A stretch of 64,000 nt of DNA from positions 819,501-883,500 of the forward strand of contig NZ_CP161920.1 of NCBI RefSeq assembly GCF_040819555.1, written 5' to 3'. The notes under the pieces were generated by a model. That model saw only the letters and a program-made list of their open reading frames with translations, was not told the DNA's origin and did no database searches. Source of the stretch: Nitratireductor sp. GISD-1A_MAKvit. GTDB lineage: Bacteria; Pseudomonadota; Alphaproteobacteria; Rhizobiales; Rhizobiaceae. This document shows, one piece after another, positions 1 to 9,414 of this stretch (within the stretch, counting starts at the first letter, position 1; each line of letters begins with the position of its first letter). The position numbers and the translations under genes were made by a program.

Positions 1-95
1 AGGGTGCAATGCCGGGGGATATTGTCGAGGTGCGGATCACCGGCCACGACGGAGAGCGGCTCACTGCGGTCGCCGTCACACGGGAAGCGGCATAG
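1..95 (+). CDS. mtaB: C-terminal end of MtaB-like tRNA methylthiotransferase (partial)
   Basis: An open frame enters from the left edge (first full codon at base 3) and stops at TAG 93-95. It encodes about 30 residues ending GERLTAVAVTREAA, and the segment PGDIVEVRITGHDG resembles the C-terminal RNA-binding TRAM-like tail of the MiaB/MtaB radical-SAM methylthiotransferases. MtaB converts t6A37 to ms2t6A37 in tRNAs. The mtaB-ftsY order is common in Rhizobiales, which supports the name. Only the tail is visible, so the catalytic cysteines cannot be checked. The stop lies 5 bases before ftsY. Confidence 0.6.
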   Translation, partial: GAMPGDIVEVRITGHDGERLTAVAVTREAA

Positions 96-100
96 CAGGC

Positions 101-1633
101 ATGGCATTCGGATTTATCAAGAAGGTCTTCTCCTTTGGCAAGAAAGAGGTCGAAGAGACCAAGCCCGATGAGGCGGAAGAGATAGACGCCACGGAGACTG
201 CTGCTGCCACGCAGGCAGTTGAGGCCTTGACGGGCGAAAAGCCCGCGCCAGAGCCTGAGCCAGAGGTCGAAGAACCGGACGCAGCGCCCGCGACCCCTTC
301 TCCCCGTGAACGGGGAGAAGGTGAGGATGAGGGGCAGCGCGACGCTTACGATATCACGCCTGCAGCCGAAGCCGCGCCAACATCGCCAACCGAAGGAGCA
401 GGCCCCTCATCCGACCCTTCGGGCCACCTTCTCCCCGCAGGCGGGGAGAAGGAAGCGGAGCCTGCTAGCGAGGTAGCGGAAGAGACTGTTGCCGAGGAAA
501 CCCCGGAACCGAAGGCAGAAAAACCAGACGCAACGCCCGCGACTCCTTCTCCCCGTGAACGGGGAGAAGGTGAGGATGAGGGGCGTGGCGCTGCGGTGGA
601 TTTAGAAGCGCGGTCACCCGATGCCGCGCCAGCCGTGGCCGCCGGCAAGATCGCCATTTCCAAATCCGTCGAGCGCGTGGAAGAGAAGGCTATCGCGCCG
701 GAAGCGCCTGAGCCGCGCAAGCCATGGTTCCAGCGTCTGCGTGAAGGGCTGTCGCGTTCATCGCGGGAGCTGCGCGATTCCATTTCCGGCATCTTTACAA
801 AGCGCAAGCTGGACGACGACACGCTGCAGGATCTGGAAGACGTGTTGCTGCGTGCCGATCTTGGCCTTGAGACCGCCATGCGCGTCACCGATGCGCTGGC
901 GTCGGGCCGCTATGGCAAGGATGTGTCGGGCGAAGAAGTGCAGGCCGTCATGGCCGAGGAAATCGAGAAGGTGCTGGCGCCGGTCGCCATGCCGCTCGAA
1001 CTCGACCTGTCGCACAAGCCGCATGTCATTCTCGTGGTTGGCGTCAACGGCACGGGCAAGACGACCACCATCGGAAAGCTGGCCGCAAAGCTCACCGAGG
1101 GCGGGCTCAAGGTCACACTGGGTGCCGGCGACACGTTCCGTGCCGCGGCAATCGAGCAGTTGAAGATATGGGGCGAGCGCACCGGCTCGCCGGTCGTTTC
1201 TTCAAAACTCGGCGCAGATGCGGCGGGTCTCGCCTATGACGCCTTTGAAAAGGCGAAGGAAGCCGGCTCCGATGTGCTGATCATCGACACCGCTGGCCGC
1301 CTGCAGAACAAGACGGAGCTGATGGCGGAGCTCGAAAAGATCGTGCGCGTGCTCGGCAAGCACGATCCGGATGCGCCGCACACCGTCCTCCAGACGGTCG
1401 ATGCCACCACCGGGCAGAACGCCCTTAATCAGGTCGAAATCTTCCGCAATGTTGCTGGCGTCAACGGCCTGGTCATGACCAAGCTCGACGGCACGGCACG
1501 CGGCGGAATCCTTGTTTCCATCGCCGCCAAGCACAAGCTGCCGGTCTATTTCATCGGCGTCGGCGAACAGGTCGACGATCTGGAGCCCTTCTCGGCGAGC
1601 GATTTCGCCAAGGCGATTGCAGGAGTTCAGTAA
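101..1633 (+). CDS. ftsY: FtsY, signal recognition particle receptor GTPase
   Basis: FtsY docks SRP-ribosome complexes at the inner membrane. Residues 1 to about 200 form a long, low-complexity acidic A region rich in Glu, Pro and Ala. The NG domain follows from about residue 205. Visible GTPase motifs are [10 protein letters not shown] near 312-321, [16 protein letters not shown] near 396-400 and [10 protein letters not shown] near 460. At 510 residues it is longer than many alphaproteobacterial FtsY proteins, and the extra length lies in the A region, where three copies of a palindromic DNA repeat are translated in frame, the direct copies giving the peptide [13 protein letters not shown] twice. 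The ATG at 101 lies 5 bases after the mtaB stop. yciB follows after 2 bases, so the genes probably share a transcript. Confidence 0.97.
   Translation: MAFGFIKKVFSFGKKEVEETKPDEAEEIDATETAAATQAVEALTGEKPAPEPEPEVEEPDAAPATPSPRERGEGEDEGQRDAYDITPAAEAAPTSPTEGAGPSSDPSGHLLPAGGEKEAEPASEVAEETVAEETPEPKAEKPDATPATPSPRERGEGEDEGRGAAVDLEARSPDAAPAVAAGKIAISKSVERVEEKAIAPEAPEPRKPWFQRLREGLSRSSRELRDSISGIFTKRKLDDDTLQDLEDVLLRADLGLETAMRVTDALASGRYGKDVSGEEVQAVMAEEIEKVLAPVAMPLELDLSHKPHVILVVGVNGTGKTTTIGKLAAKLTEGGLKVTLGAGDTFRAAAIEQLKIWGERTGSPVVSSKLGADAAGLAYDAFEKAKEAGSDVLIIDTAGRLQNKTELMAELEKIVRVLGKHDPDAPHTVLQTVDATTGQNALNQVEIFRNVAGVNGLVMTKLDGTARGGILVSIAAKHKLPVYFIGVGEQVDDLEPFSASDFAKAIAGVQ
275..335 (+). repeat. Palindromic repeat copy 1, translated inside ftsY
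   Basis: This 61-base unit matches 524-584 with three mismatches, exactly 249 bases (83 codons) apart, so both copies are read in the same frame. Its core is a perfect palindrome: CCTTCTCCCCGT at 296-307, a GA spacer, and the reverse complement at 310-321, followed by GTGAGGATGAGGGG-type sequence. The composition resembles the mosaic palindromic elements (RIME-like) scattered between genes in rhizobia. That comparison is from memory. Confidence 0.8.
403..452 (-). repeat. Palindromic repeat copy 2, inverted, translated inside ftsY
   Basis: This copy runs in the opposite orientation to copies 1 and 3. It begins CCCCTCATCC, the complement of the end of the other copies, and ends with the palindrome CCTTCTCCCCGC, spacer AG, and its reverse complement at 427-452. 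Because it is inverted, ftsY reads a different peptide through it ([17 protein letters not shown]). This shows the DNA element, not a protein repeat, is the unit of insertion. Confidence 0.75.
524..584 (+). repeat. Palindromic repeat copy 3, translated inside ftsY
   Basis: Direct copy of 275-335. The palindrome arms are at 545-556 and 559-570 with a GA spacer, followed by an identical 13-base tail. The similarity extends 21 bases upstream of the palindrome, so this copy could have arisen by local duplication of copy 1 rather than by a separate insertion. Confidence 0.8.
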
Positions 1634-1635
1634 GC

Positions 1636-2286
1636 GTGAGCGAGAAACCCATTTTCGAACGCGACCCCGCCGATCCCAAACGCAAGGAGATCAACCCGCT
1701 CTTAAAGCTGGCGCTGGAGCTGGGGCCGCTCATGGTGTTCTTCTTCGCCAATTCGCGCGGCGAATGGCTGGTGGAGCGTTTCCCCGCACTGGCGGAGCTC
1801 GGTGGCCCGTTGTTCGTTGCAACCGCACTCTTCATGGCGGCCACGGCCATTGCGCTCACAGCCTCATGGATTCTCACCCGCACGCTGCCCATCATGCCCC
1901 TTGTATCTGGCGTGGTGGTGTTCGTGTTCGGCGCGTTGACGCTCTACCTGCACAGCGAAATCTTCATCAAGATGAAGCCGACCATCGTCAACACGCTGTT
2001 CGGTGTTGTGCTTCTGGGCGGTCTCGCCTTCGGCAAATCGCTGCTTGGCTATGTGTTCGATTCCGCCTTCAAGCTGGATGCGGAAGGCTGGCGCAAGCTC
2101 ACCCTGCGCTGGGGCCTGTTCTTCATCTTCCTGGCGGTGGTCAACGAGGTGGTGTGGCGCATGTTCTCCACCGACACCTGGGTCGCCTTCAAGGTGTGGG
2201 GCATCATGCCGATCACGATCCTCTTCACGATGAGCCAGATGCCGCTCATCATGAAGCATTCGGTGGAAGAAGAGCCAACGAAATAA
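1636..2286 (+). CDS. yciB: YciB/IspZ-type septation protein A, inner-membrane
   Basis: The 216-residue product is an integral membrane protein with about five or six hydrophobic segments. The early stretch [20 protein letters not shown] is characteristic of the septation protein A family (YciB, also called IspZ), whose members affect cell-envelope formation and septation. The start is GTG at 1636, 2 bases after the ftsY stop; no in-frame ATG lies nearby. The last codons are followed almost at once by the convergent sulP gene (stop at 2288), so the two genes meet tail-to-tail with one base between them. Confidence 0.9.
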   Translation: MSEKPIFERDPADPKRKEINPLLKLALELGPLMVFFFANSRGEWLVERFPALAELGGPLFVATALFMAATAIALTASWILTRTLPIMPLVSGVVVFVFGALTLYLHSEIFIKMKPTIVNTLFGVVLLGGLAFGKSLLGYVFDSAFKLDAEGWRKLTLRWGLFFIFLAVVNEVVWRMFSTDTWVAFKVWGIMPITILFTMSQMPLIMKHSVEEEPTK

Positions 2287-2287
2287 G

Positions 2288-3976
2288 CTATTCGGCAGCA
2301 TCCCGGCTTGCCGCAGCGATGGCGTCGTCCAGCCGAGTGTAGAATCGCAGCGCCGGCGGTTTTAGCCCGTGTGTGTGCAGCAATTTTCGCACCGGCTGGC
2401 TCGCCCCCGCGAGATAGACATTCGTTCCCTGCCGGCGTGCCTTGCGCACGAAACCCTCGATGGTCGCGGCGGCGGTCGAATCGAGAAGGTTCACCGCCTC
2501 GATGTCGATGACATAGGCTTTCGGCTGACCGCCGGTCCGGTCGAGCGCTGAGCCCACCGCTGCTGCCGCGCCGAAAAAGAACGCCCCGGAAATACGGTAG
2601 ATCACGACATCGTCGTCGGTTGCGATCCCGGCGTTGTTTGGCTGCTCGCCGCTGTCTGGCTGGTCGGTTGGCGAGGCAGTACCATGCTCCACGCGCACCG
2701 CTTCCGACATGCGGTGCAGAAAGAGCAGCGCGCCGAGGCCAAAGCCCACCAGAATGCCCTCGGTCAGGTCGCGGAACACCACCAGCAGAAACGTCACGAG
2801 AAGCACCACCGCATCGCCCCACGAGGAGCGCAGCAGCGCGGTAAACTGGTGTTTTTCCGCCATGTTCCAGGCCACCACGGCTAGAATGGCGGCAAGGGCC
2901 GAAAGCGGGATGAAACGGGCCAGCGGTGCGGCCACCAGCATGAATGTCAGAAGAAACAGCGAATGCAGCATGCCCGAAACGGGCCCGCGCGCGCCTGCTC
3001 GCACATTGGCTGCCGTGCGCGCGATGGTGCCCGTCACGCAGAAACCGCCGAAAAGCGCCGAACCGATATTGGCCGCGCCCTGCGCCACCAGTTCGCTGTT
3101 GGAGCGGTGCCTGTGGCCCGTCATGGAATCAGCCACAACTGCCGAAAGCAGGCTCTCAATGCCGCCCAGAAGCGCAAAGGAGAAAGCGGCGGGCAGAACC
3201 GCCATGATCTTTTCCGTGCTCAGATCCGGCAAATGCGGGGCAGGCAGCATTTGCGGAATACCGCCGAATCGCGAGCCGATGGTTTCCACCGGCAGGCCCA
3301 GCGCCGAGGCGACCAGCGTGGCCGCCACCACGGCGATCAGAAAGCCCGGCCAGTGCGGCCGCCAGCGGCGCAGCCCGACGATCACCGCCACCGAGCCGAG
3401 CGCCAGCAGAAGCGCTGCGGCGTTCACCGTCGGCGCGGCCTGCGCCAGCGCCTGCAGCTTGGGGATGAAAGGTCCGGGTTCCGCGCCCGTCAGCGTCAGG
3501 CCGAAGAAATCCTTGAGCTGGCTCGTCAGGATGATGACGGCGATGCCCGAGGTGAAACCCACGGTGACGGGGTAGGGCACATATTTAATGAAGTTGCCCA
3601 GCCTCAGGAGACCAATGGAAAGCAGGATGAAACCGGAGAGGAAGGTGGCGAGGATCAGCCCGTCCATGCCGTGCGCCTGCACCGTGGCAAAAACGAGCAC
3701 GATGAACGCGCCCGCCGGGCCGCCGATCTGAAACCGGCTGCCACCAAGCGCTGAAACCAGAAAGCCGCCGACAATGGCGGTGTAAAGCCCGCGCTCCGGC
3801 GGCACGCCCGAAGCGATGGCGATGGCCATGGACAAGGGCAGGGCGATGATGGCCACCGTCAGGCCGGCAATGATGTCGGTCCTGAGCGCGGCAAGGCCGT
3901 AGCCCTCGCGCAGCACGGTCAGCAGTTTGGGGGTGAACAGCGCAGTGAAACCCGGGCGCGTGGCGCTCGCCTGCAT
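2288..3976 (-). CDS. SulP-family anion permease with STAS domain
   Basis: The 562-residue protein belongs to the SulP/SLC26 family of sulfate, bicarbonate and other anion transporters. Residues 1 to about 420 are a multi-spanning membrane domain containing the family-like runs AGLTVAIIALPLSMAIAIASG and GGPAGAFIVLV. A cytoplasmic STAS domain fills the C-terminus from about residue 440. The start ATG reads from 3976. The gene stands alone on this strand with no functional partner beside it, so the transported anion cannot be named. A pairing with a carbonic anhydrase, seen in some SulP loci, is not present here. Confidence 0.9.
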   Translation of the reverse strand: MQASATRPGFTALFTPKLLTVLREGYGLAALRTDIIAGLTVAIIALPLSMAIAIASGVPPERGLYTAIVGGFLVSALGGSRFQIGGPAGAFIVLVFATVQAHGMDGLILATFLSGFILLSIGLLRLGNFIKYVPYPVTVGFTSGIAVIILTSQLKDFFGLTLTGAEPGPFIPKLQALAQAAPTVNAAALLLALGSVAVIVGLRRWRPHWPGFLIAVVAATLVASALGLPVETIGSRFGGIPQMLPAPHLPDLSTEKIMAVLPAAFSFALLGGIESLLSAVVADSMTGHRHRSNSELVAQGAANIGSALFGGFCVTGTIARTAANVRAGARGPVSGMLHSLFLLTFMLVAAPLARFIPLSALAAILAVVAWNMAEKHQFTALLRSSWGDAVVLLVTFLLVVFRDLTEGILVGFGLGALLFLHRMSEAVRVEHGTASPTDQPDSGEQPNNAGIATDDDVVIYRISGAFFFGAAAAVGSALDRTGGQPKAYVIDIEAVNLLDSTAAATIEGFVRKARRQGTNVYLAGASQPVRKLLHTHGLKPPALRFYTRLDDAIAAASRDAAE

Positions 3977-4104
3977 GGGAAAGCCTCATACCATCGGCAG
4001 CGGTAGGCCGTCGGCGTTTTGCAGGCGGTCGCCGTTGCGTTCTCATTGTCTCCCGCAGTTCCGGACGCAAAACCGGCTTCCAATTTTGCTGGAACTGCGT
4101 TGTC

Positions 4105-4377
4105 TCAGACGGATTTTGCCTTTGTCGGGGTCGGCTCCCTGAAGCGCACGCCGCGTCCGGTGCCGGTGCTGGGCACATGGTCGCCGATCAGCTCGATGCC
4201 GGCTGCCCCCAGCGCCTCGACCACCTTGGAAAGCGTGTCGACCACACCGCGCACATTGCCTTCGCTTGCCTCCATCCTCTGGATGGTCGGCAGGGAAACG
4301 CCCGAAAGCTCGGCCAGCTGCTTCTGGTCGATGCCCAAAAGGGCTCGGGCGGCGCGCATCTGTGCTGCGGTTATCAT
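4105..4377 (-). CDS. Small XRE-family DNA-binding regulator
   Basis: This 90-residue protein is essentially one Cro/C1-type helix-turn-helix domain: ITAAQMRAARALLGIDQKQL, then ELSGVSLPTIQRMEA spans the recognition helix. A short C-terminal tail has no recognisable ligand domain. A perfect inverted repeat lies 38 to 60 bases upstream of its start, which suggests autoregulation. It is not adjacent to an obvious toxin, so an antitoxin role is unsupported. The neighbouring DUF1761 gene reads in the same direction from further upstream and could be co-regulated. Confidence 0.85.
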   Translation of the reverse strand: MITAAQMRAARALLGIDQKQLAELSGVSLPTIQRMEASEGNVRGVVDTLSKVVEALGAAGIELIGDHVPSTGTGRGVRFREPTPTKAKSV

Positions 4378-4414
4378 TGGCGCTCCGTCTTTGGATGCAT
4401 ATACAGTCTTTTAG

Positions 4415-4437
4415 TATTGATGTCTAGGACATCAATA
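4415..4437. promoter_or_regulatory. Perfect 10-bp inverted repeat, likely operator of the XRE gene
   Basis: The arms are TATTGATGTC (4415-4424) and its exact reverse complement (4428-4437), separated by TAG. The repeat sits between the XRE start (4377) and the stop of DUF1761 (4456), in AT-rich promoter-like sequence. Cro/C1-type dimers bind such dyads. It is not followed by a T-run, so a terminator is less likely. Confidence 0.5.
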
Positions 4438-4455
4438 GTGATGGTTTTAAGCTGA

Positions 4456-4863
4456 TCAGACGCCGAAGAGCCCAATCACGCCGCCCATGATGAGTGCGAC
4501 GCCCAGCCAATGGCCGGCGTCGATCAGGGTCAGGTCCCAGCCAAAGCCTTCATAGCGCTGGTTGACGGCCACGGTCGTGGCCATGAAACCCAGCCAGACG
4601 AAGGCTCCTGAGACGATGCCGTTCCAGAACGTGACCTGCCCGGCGCCGAGGTGACCGATCACGCCGGCCAGCACCCATGCCATGATCAGTTCGGCCACGA
4701 AGGAGGTGATGAAGAGCGATGTATTCATCTTCGCTTCTTCGGGCTTGATGCGTGCGGCCTTCATCCACGGTTTGCCGAGCGTGCCGTAATAAACGGCGCC
4801 GAACATGAACGCTGCGATGGCGGCAACGAGGATGGCGAGATAGTTGAGACCGGCGAAATCCAT
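4456..4863 (-). CDS. DUF1761-family small membrane protein
   Basis: The product has about 135 residues and four hydrophobic segments. The N-terminal pattern LNYLAILVAAIAAFMFGAVY followed by GKPWMKAA matches the DUF1761 family, whose function is unknown. Two adjacent ATG codons exist (4866 and 4863). The second is preferred because the AGGAGG upstream is then 5 bases away, against 2 for the first. No partner gene indicates a role. Confidence 0.8.
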   Translation of the reverse strand: MDFAGLNYLAILVAAIAAFMFGAVYYGTLGKPWMKAARIKPEEAKMNTSLFITSFVAELIMAWVLAGVIGHLGAGQVTFWNGIVSGAFVWLGFMATTVAVNQRYEGFGWDLTLIDAGHWLGVALIMGGVIGLFGV

Positions 4864-4918
4864 CATATCCTCCTCGGGTGTGCTGGACGGTGGATTGAAC
4901 CCGCACCCCGGTATGCGG

Positions 4919-5575
4919 TCAAGCGAATTGCCAGACCGTCGTGCGCTTCACCTCTGCATCTTCCAGCGCTCGGGTCACCGGCACGGTGTAGGACGCGAGC
5001 TCGGTAAGGCGTGTGCGCGGCAGGTAGCTGCGACCGGGGTCGCCGACAATGACCGTCGAGCCTGCTTGTGACAGGCTCTCGAGCCATGGCACCAGCGTGT
5101 CGGTCATCGCCCGGTCGTAGAACACGTCGCCGGCAAGCACCACGTCCCATTCGCCCGCAGTACCGGTGAGGTCGTTCTGCGTGGTTTCAAACGGCACATC
5201 GTTTGCCGCCATGTTCAGCGCACAGGCCGGTGCGCTGAACGGGTCTATGTCCGCTGCCAGAACGCCTTTCGCGCCGGCCTTCATGGCGGCGATGGCGACA
5301 AGCCCGGAACCGGTCGCAAAGTCGAGAACGCTTTTCCCGCGCACGGTTGCGGGATGATCGAGGATATAGCGGGCAAGCCCCTGCCCGCCGGCCCAGGCAA
5401 AGGCCCAGAAGGGGGGAGGCAGGCCGATCCCGGCGAGTTCCTCTTCGGTACGCTGCCACAGATCGTGCGCCTCATCGGCCAGATGAAGCACGATCTCGGG
5501 CACATGCGGCGGGCGCGTCAGCGCCGTGTTGGCTTGGATGAACGCCGCCGCACTGTCCGGGCTGATGCGCTTCAT
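4919..5575 (-). CDS. Class I SAM-dependent methyltransferase, ETFB-lysine-methyltransferase-like
   Basis: The 218-residue protein has a Rossmann methyltransferase core: VLDFATGSGLVAIAAMKAGA is motif I and DVVLAGDVFYDRAM is a motif IV/post-II region. The pattern FWAFAWAGGQGLARYILDHP resembles the bacterial METTL20 group, which methylates lysines on electron-transfer flavoprotein beta; ribosomal L11 and nicotinamide-type methyltransferases are related alternatives. The substrate assignment is inference. The gene ends 10 bases after an unrelated convergent-free gap and begins next to the EVE gene, reading in the same direction. Confidence 0.75.
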   Translation of the reverse strand: MKRISPDSAAAFIQANTALTRPPHVPEIVLHLADEAHDLWQRTEEELAGIGLPPPFWAFAWAGGQGLARYILDHPATVRGKSVLDFATGSGLVAIAAMKAGAKGVLAADIDPFSAPACALNMAANDVPFETTQNDLTGTAGEWDVVLAGDVFYDRAMTDTLVPWLESLSQAGSTVIVGDPGRSYLPRTRLTELASYTVPVTRALEDAEVKRTTVWQFA

Positions 5576-5585
5576 GAGCGCTTTC

Positions 5586-6014
5586 TCAGGGAATTTTCTT
5601 GAGGCCGCCCATGCGGCAGATCTCGGCCCATTCGTCCGGTCGCACCGGTTGCACGGAAAGCCTCGAATTGTTGACCAGGATCATCTCCGAGAGCATCGGA
5701 TTGGCCTTGATCTCGGCAAGTGTGACCGGGCGGGGCATGTCCTCGACAGCGCGGATGTCCACGCATTCCCAGCGCGGGTCATCCGTCGTGGTGTCGGGAT
5801 GCGCGAGCGCACACACTTCCACGATGCCCACCACGGAAGTTTCCTTGACCGAGTGGTAGAAGAAGCCGAGATCGCCGAGTTTCATCTCGCGCATGTTGTT
5901 GCGTGCCTGATAGTTGCGCACGCCGTCCCACTGCTCGCCTTCGGCCCCCTTTTTCTTCTGCATCTCCCACGACCAGGTGGAAGGCTCGGACTTGAACAGC
6001 CAATAGGCCATCAT
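5586..6014 (-). CDS. EVE-domain protein
   Basis: The 142-residue protein is a complete single EVE domain (PUA-related fold): AYWLFKSEPSTWSW at the start, then WDGVRNYQARNNMR and GDLGFFYHS, all signature segments. EVE domains bind modified bases in DNA or RNA, and thymocyte nuclear protein 1 is the eukaryotic relative. Its ATG at 6014 overlaps the stop of the YciI gene in an ATGA arrangement; an alternative ATG is three bases later. The tsaD-gpsA-YciI-EVE order reads as one operon. Confidence 0.9.
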   Translation of the reverse strand: MMAYWLFKSEPSTWSWEMQKKKGAEGEQWDGVRNYQARNNMREMKLGDLGFFYHSVKETSVVGIVEVCALAHPDTTTDDPRWECVDIRAVEDMPRPVTLAEIKANPMLSEMILVNNSRLSVQPVRPDEWAEICRMGGLKKIP

Positions 6015-6307
6015 GCATTCTCCGGATTGTTGAAGACCCAGTTCCAGGCCCGTATTTCAACGGATTCGAAGAGGCCCGCAAGGGCATAGGGGTCGGCGTT
6101 GGCGATCAACTCCGCTGCGGCTTCATCTTCAGCCTCCACCGCAACGAGGCTGCCGCAGGGTTTGCCTTCCTCATCGAGAAAGGGACCGGCGAATTTCAGC
6201 GCGCCGTTTTCATTGAGCCCGTTGAGATAGCTTACATGTTCGGGCCGGGTGCTCATGCGTGTTTCCAGATGGCCAGGCTTGTCCCGGCAGATGATGGCGA
6301 AGATCAT
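6011..6307 (-). CDS. YciI-like protein
   Basis: The 98-residue protein matches the YciI-like (YCII) fold: MIFAIICRDKPGHLETR at the start, HVSYLNGLNENGALKFAGPF in the middle and ADPYALAGLFESVEIRAWNW near the end. The His-Asp pair typical of the family appears in HVSYL and in NADPYA. The physiological role of these small ferredoxin-like proteins is mostly unknown. It sits between gpsA and the EVE gene, translationally coupled to the latter. Confidence 0.88.
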   Translation of the reverse strand: MIFAIICRDKPGHLETRMSTRPEHVSYLNGLNENGALKFAGPFLDEEGKPCGSLVAVEAEDEAAAELIANADPYALAGLFESVEIRAWNWVFNNPENA

Positions 6308-6320
6308 GATTTCCCCCTTG

Positions 6321-7307
6321 TCAGGTTTCGCTCTTGAGCGGACGAGATAGCAGCCCTTCCATGGCGGCCTGCACGGTCAGCCTGCCTTTGAGAAGCTCTG
6401 TCACGCTTTCGATGATGGGCGCTTCGAGGCCGCGTTCACGCACGATGCGCGCGGCAATCCCCGCCGTGTGTGCGCCTTCGGCAAGCGGCCGGCCTTCAAG
6501 GCTTTCGCCACGTCCCAGTGCGGCGCCATAGGCAAAATTGCGCGATTGCTCCGAGCCGCAGGTCAGGATCAGGTCACCGAGGCCGGAAAGCCCCATCAGC
6601 GTGTCGGGACGCGCTCCGAAGGCCTCGCCGATGCGGCGCAGCTCCACGAAACCACGGGTGATCAGCGCTGCCGATGCGCTGGCGCCGAGCCCGGCTCCGT
6701 GTGTCGCGCCGGCGGCAATGGCCAGAACGTTCTTCAACGCGCCGCCGATCTCCACGCCTGTCAGATCGTCGGTCGAATAGCAACGCAGGCGCGGCGCGGA
6801 GAGCTGTTCGGCAAGTTTCACCGCCAGATCGGCATTCTTTGTCGCCACGGTCACGGCGGTCGGCAGGCCGCGCGCCAGATCACTGGCGAAGCTCGGGCCG
6901 GACAGCGCGGCGACAGGGTTTTCCGGCAGTATCTCGGAGGCAATTTCGGACATGAGCCTGCCTGTCTCTCGCTCAATGCCCTTGGCGCAAAGGACAACCG
7001 GAACGCCCTTTGGCACATGCGGGCCGGCATCGGCAAGAACCGCTCGCAGGCTTTGCGCCGGCGTCACGGCAAGGATACAGTCGGCATCCGCGAGTGCCTT
7101 CTGTTTGTCGCTGGTTGCAGCAAGCTTTGGATCAAGCGCGATTCCTGGCAGATATCGGCTGTTGATGTGATCGGCGTTGATGGCCTGGGCCAGCGCACCA
7201 TCGCGTGCCCAGAGCCTTGCGGTGTGGCCGCCCGTCAACATGGTGGTGCCGAGCGCAGTGCCCCATGCGCCCGCGCCCAGAACCGCTATGGTCCATGGTT
7301 TTCTCAT
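6321..7307 (-). CDS. gpsA: GpsA, NAD(P)+-dependent glycerol-3-phosphate dehydrogenase
   Basis: GpsA reduces dihydroxyacetone phosphate to sn-glycerol 3-phosphate for phospholipid synthesis. The 328-residue protein has the N-terminal dinucleotide-binding motif [10 protein letters not shown] at residues 11-20, the conserved SGPSFA stretch, and the catalytic-region motif [12 protein letters not shown] with its invariant lysine. The C-terminal half carries [12 protein letters not shown], typical of the family. The start overlaps the end of tsaD by four bases (ATGA), which implies translational coupling. Confidence 0.96.
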   Translation of the reverse strand: MRKPWTIAVLGAGAWGTALGTTMLTGGHTARLWARDGALAQAINADHINSRYLPGIALDPKLAATSDKQKALADADCILAVTPAQSLRAVLADAGPHVPKGVPVVLCAKGIERETGRLMSEIASEILPENPVAALSGPSFASDLARGLPTAVTVATKNADLAVKLAEQLSAPRLRCYSTDDLTGVEIGGALKNVLAIAAGATHGAGLGASASAALITRGFVELRRIGEAFGARPDTLMGLSGLGDLILTCGSEQSRNFAYGAALGRGESLEGRPLAEGAHTAGIAARIVRERGLEAPIIESVTELLKGRLTVQAAMEGLLSRPLKSET

Positions 7308-8389
7308 GCCTTGGCTCCACGTTTCCCGGCGCCGAAAAGCGGTGCTGCTGCCTGATCCAGTGGCCAGCGCGGGCGTGGCGCAAACCCGAGTGCGTCTTCT
7401 TCTTCAAGGCCGGCTTCGAGCCTTTCCAGACCGGCCCAGGCGATCATCGCGGCATTGTCTCCGCACAGGCGCAGCGGCGGGGCGATGAGTCGGAACCCGG
7501 CATTGCCGCAGAGTGTATCGAGTGCCGCGCGGATCGCCTGATTGGCCGCGACACCGCCTGCCACCACAAGGGCCGGGGTTTCGAGGCCGGGGTGCGTTTC
7601 GCGGAAGCGTGCGAGACTGCGTTCCACCCGGTCGGTCAATGTCTCCGTGACGGCCTGTTGAAACGAGGCGCAGATGTCTGCGATGTCTCTTTCGCTGAGC
7701 GGTGCAAGCGCGGTGGCTTCCCGACGCACCGCTGTTTTGAGACCGGAGAAAGAGAAATCCGGCCGTGCTTCGCCTTTCAGTGGACGCGGGAAGGCAAAGC
7801 GTTTGGGGTCGCCGCCGGCTGCCGCCTTTTCCACGCTCGGGCCGCCGGGATAGGGCAGGCCGAGGAGCTTGGCGGTCTTGTCGAATGCCTCGCCCAGCGC
7901 ATCGTCAATGGTTGAGGCCCAGCGCTGATACCGCCCGACACCCTCGACATGAACGATCTGCGTGTGCCCGCCGGAAACGAGCAGAAGCAGATAGGGAAAA
8001 GTGATCCCGTCGGTCAGCCGCGCCGTCAGCGCATGGCCTTCCAGATGATTGACCGGAATGAGCGTCGTGCCGCTCGCAGCCGCGATCGCCTTGGCGGTCG
8101 TCAGGCCCACGATCAGGCCGCCGATGAGGCCGGGGCCGGCGGTTGTGGCTATTGCGTCGATCCCGTCGAGCGAGAGACCGGCTTCATCCAGGGCCGCCTT
8201 TATCACCCCGTCCAGCGCTTCCACATGGGCGCGGGCTGCAATTTCCGGCACCACGCCGCCAAAGGCGGCATGATCGTCAATCTGGCTCAAAACCACATTG
8301 GACAGGATTTCCGTCCTGCCGCCGGCTTTCTCGATCACAGCCGCCGCCGTCTCGTCGCAACTCGTCTCGATGCCAAGGATGCGCGTCAT
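7304..8389 (-). CDS. tsaD: TsaD, tRNA t6A threonylcarbamoyltransferase
   Basis: TsaD transfers the threonylcarbamoyl group onto A37 of ANN-decoding tRNAs, working with TsaB and TsaE. The protein of 361 residues begins [17 protein letters not shown], a hallmark of the Kae1/TsaD family, and has the metal-binding HLEGH motif with His115 and His119. The C-terminal half carries [10 protein letters not shown] and [15 protein letters not shown]. It is divergent from hemC with 94 bases between the starts, which must hold both promoters. Confidence 0.97.
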   Translation of the reverse strand: MTRILGIETSCDETAAAVIEKAGGRTEILSNVVLSQIDDHAAFGGVVPEIAARAHVEALDGVIKAALDEAGLSLDGIDAIATTAGPGLIGGLIVGLTTAKAIAAASGTTLIPVNHLEGHALTARLTDGITFPYLLLLVSGGHTQIVHVEGVGRYQRWASTIDDALGEAFDKTAKLLGLPYPGGPSVEKAAAGGDPKRFAFPRPLKGEARPDFSFSGLKTAVRREATALAPLSERDIADICASFQQAVTETLTDRVERSLARFRETHPGLETPALVVAGGVAANQAIRAALDTLCGNAGFRLIAPPLRLCGDNAAMIAWAGLERLEAGLEEEDALGFAPRPRWPLDQAAAPLFGAGKRGAKA

Positions 8390-8483
8390 TCAGCCTTACC
8401 CGCTCATGTTGCCGTCGCAGCCAATCCCCGTTAGGGGTGTGGTGCATCCGGTTCGGATGCGGGGTTAGCACGGACATGACGGC

Positions 8484-9413
8484 ATGCAAACTGATGTGGT
8501 GAAGATCGGAACGCGCGGAAGCGCTCTGGCGGTGGCTCAGGCAGCAGAGGTGCGCGCGCGCCTCATGGCGGCACACGGCTTGCCAGAAGAGGCGTTTGAG
8601 ATCGTCGTCATCTCCACCTCCGGCGACCAGATTCAGGACCGCCCGCTCTCCCAGGCCGGCGGGAAGGGGCTTTTCACCAAGGAAATCGAGGAGGCGATGC
8701 TCGATGGCCGCATCGATCTGGCCGTGCATTCCTCCAAGGATATGCCCACCGTCCTGCCCGACGGGCTCGAAATCTCCGCGTTTCTTGAGCGCGAGGATGT
8801 GCGCGACGTTTTCATCGGGCGCTCCATCGCCAAACTTGAGGATCTGCCGCAGGGCGCCAAGCTCGGCACCTCTTCGCTGCGCCGTCAGGCGCTGGTGCTT
8901 CGTCTTCGCCCCGATCTCGACGTGGGCATGTTTCGCGGCAATGTGCAGACGCGTCTGCGCAAGCTGGAAGAAGGTGTTGCCGAGGGCACGCTTCTGGCGC
9001 TCGCCGGACTCAACCGGCTGGGCATGCCGCATATAGCGACCGAGGTGATGGACCCCGAACGTTTCCCGCCCGCACTCGGGCAGGGCGCGATCTGTATCGA
9101 AAGCCGCATCGGTGATGCGCGCATCGGCCCGATGATCGCGGCGATCCATCATGCCGAGACTGGTGACGCGCTTCTCTGCGAGCGGGCCTTTCTTGGTGCG
9201 CTGGACGGTTCCTGCCGCACGCCCATTGCGGGCCTTGCCCGCATAGAGGGCGACAGGTTGCGTTTCTCCGGCCTGATCCTCACGCCTGAGGGCCGTGAGA
9301 CCCATGAGATCGCGACCGAAGGCCTGAAGGTGGATGCCGTGCGCCTTGGCGCGGAGGCGGGCGCGGAAATCCGCGAGAAGGCCGGCACACGGTTCTTCGA
9401 CAGCTGGCAGTGA
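8484..9413 (+). CDS. hemC: HemC, porphobilinogen deaminase
   Basis: HemC polymerises four porphobilinogens into hydroxymethylbilane. The protein has 309 residues. It shows [14 protein letters not shown] at the start, [20 protein letters not shown], and [11 protein letters not shown], in which Cys244 attaches the dipyrromethane cofactor. It is first in a hemC-hemD-hemX-like-hemY cluster; hemD follows with one base between the stop and the next ATG. Confidence 0.97.
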   Translation: MQTDVVKIGTRGSALAVAQAAEVRARLMAAHGLPEEAFEIVVISTSGDQIQDRPLSQAGGKGLFTKEIEEAMLDGRIDLAVHSSKDMPTVLPDGLEISAFLEREDVRDVFIGRSIAKLEDLPQGAKLGTSSLRRQALVLRLRPDLDVGMFRGNVQTRLRKLEEGVAEGTLLALAGLNRLGMPHIATEVMDPERFPPALGQGAICIESRIGDARIGPMIAAIHHAETGDALLCERAFLGALDGSCRTPIAGLARIEGDRLRFSGLILTPEGRETHEIATEGLKVDAVRLGAEAGAEIREKAGTRFFDSWQ

Positions 9414-9414
9414 G

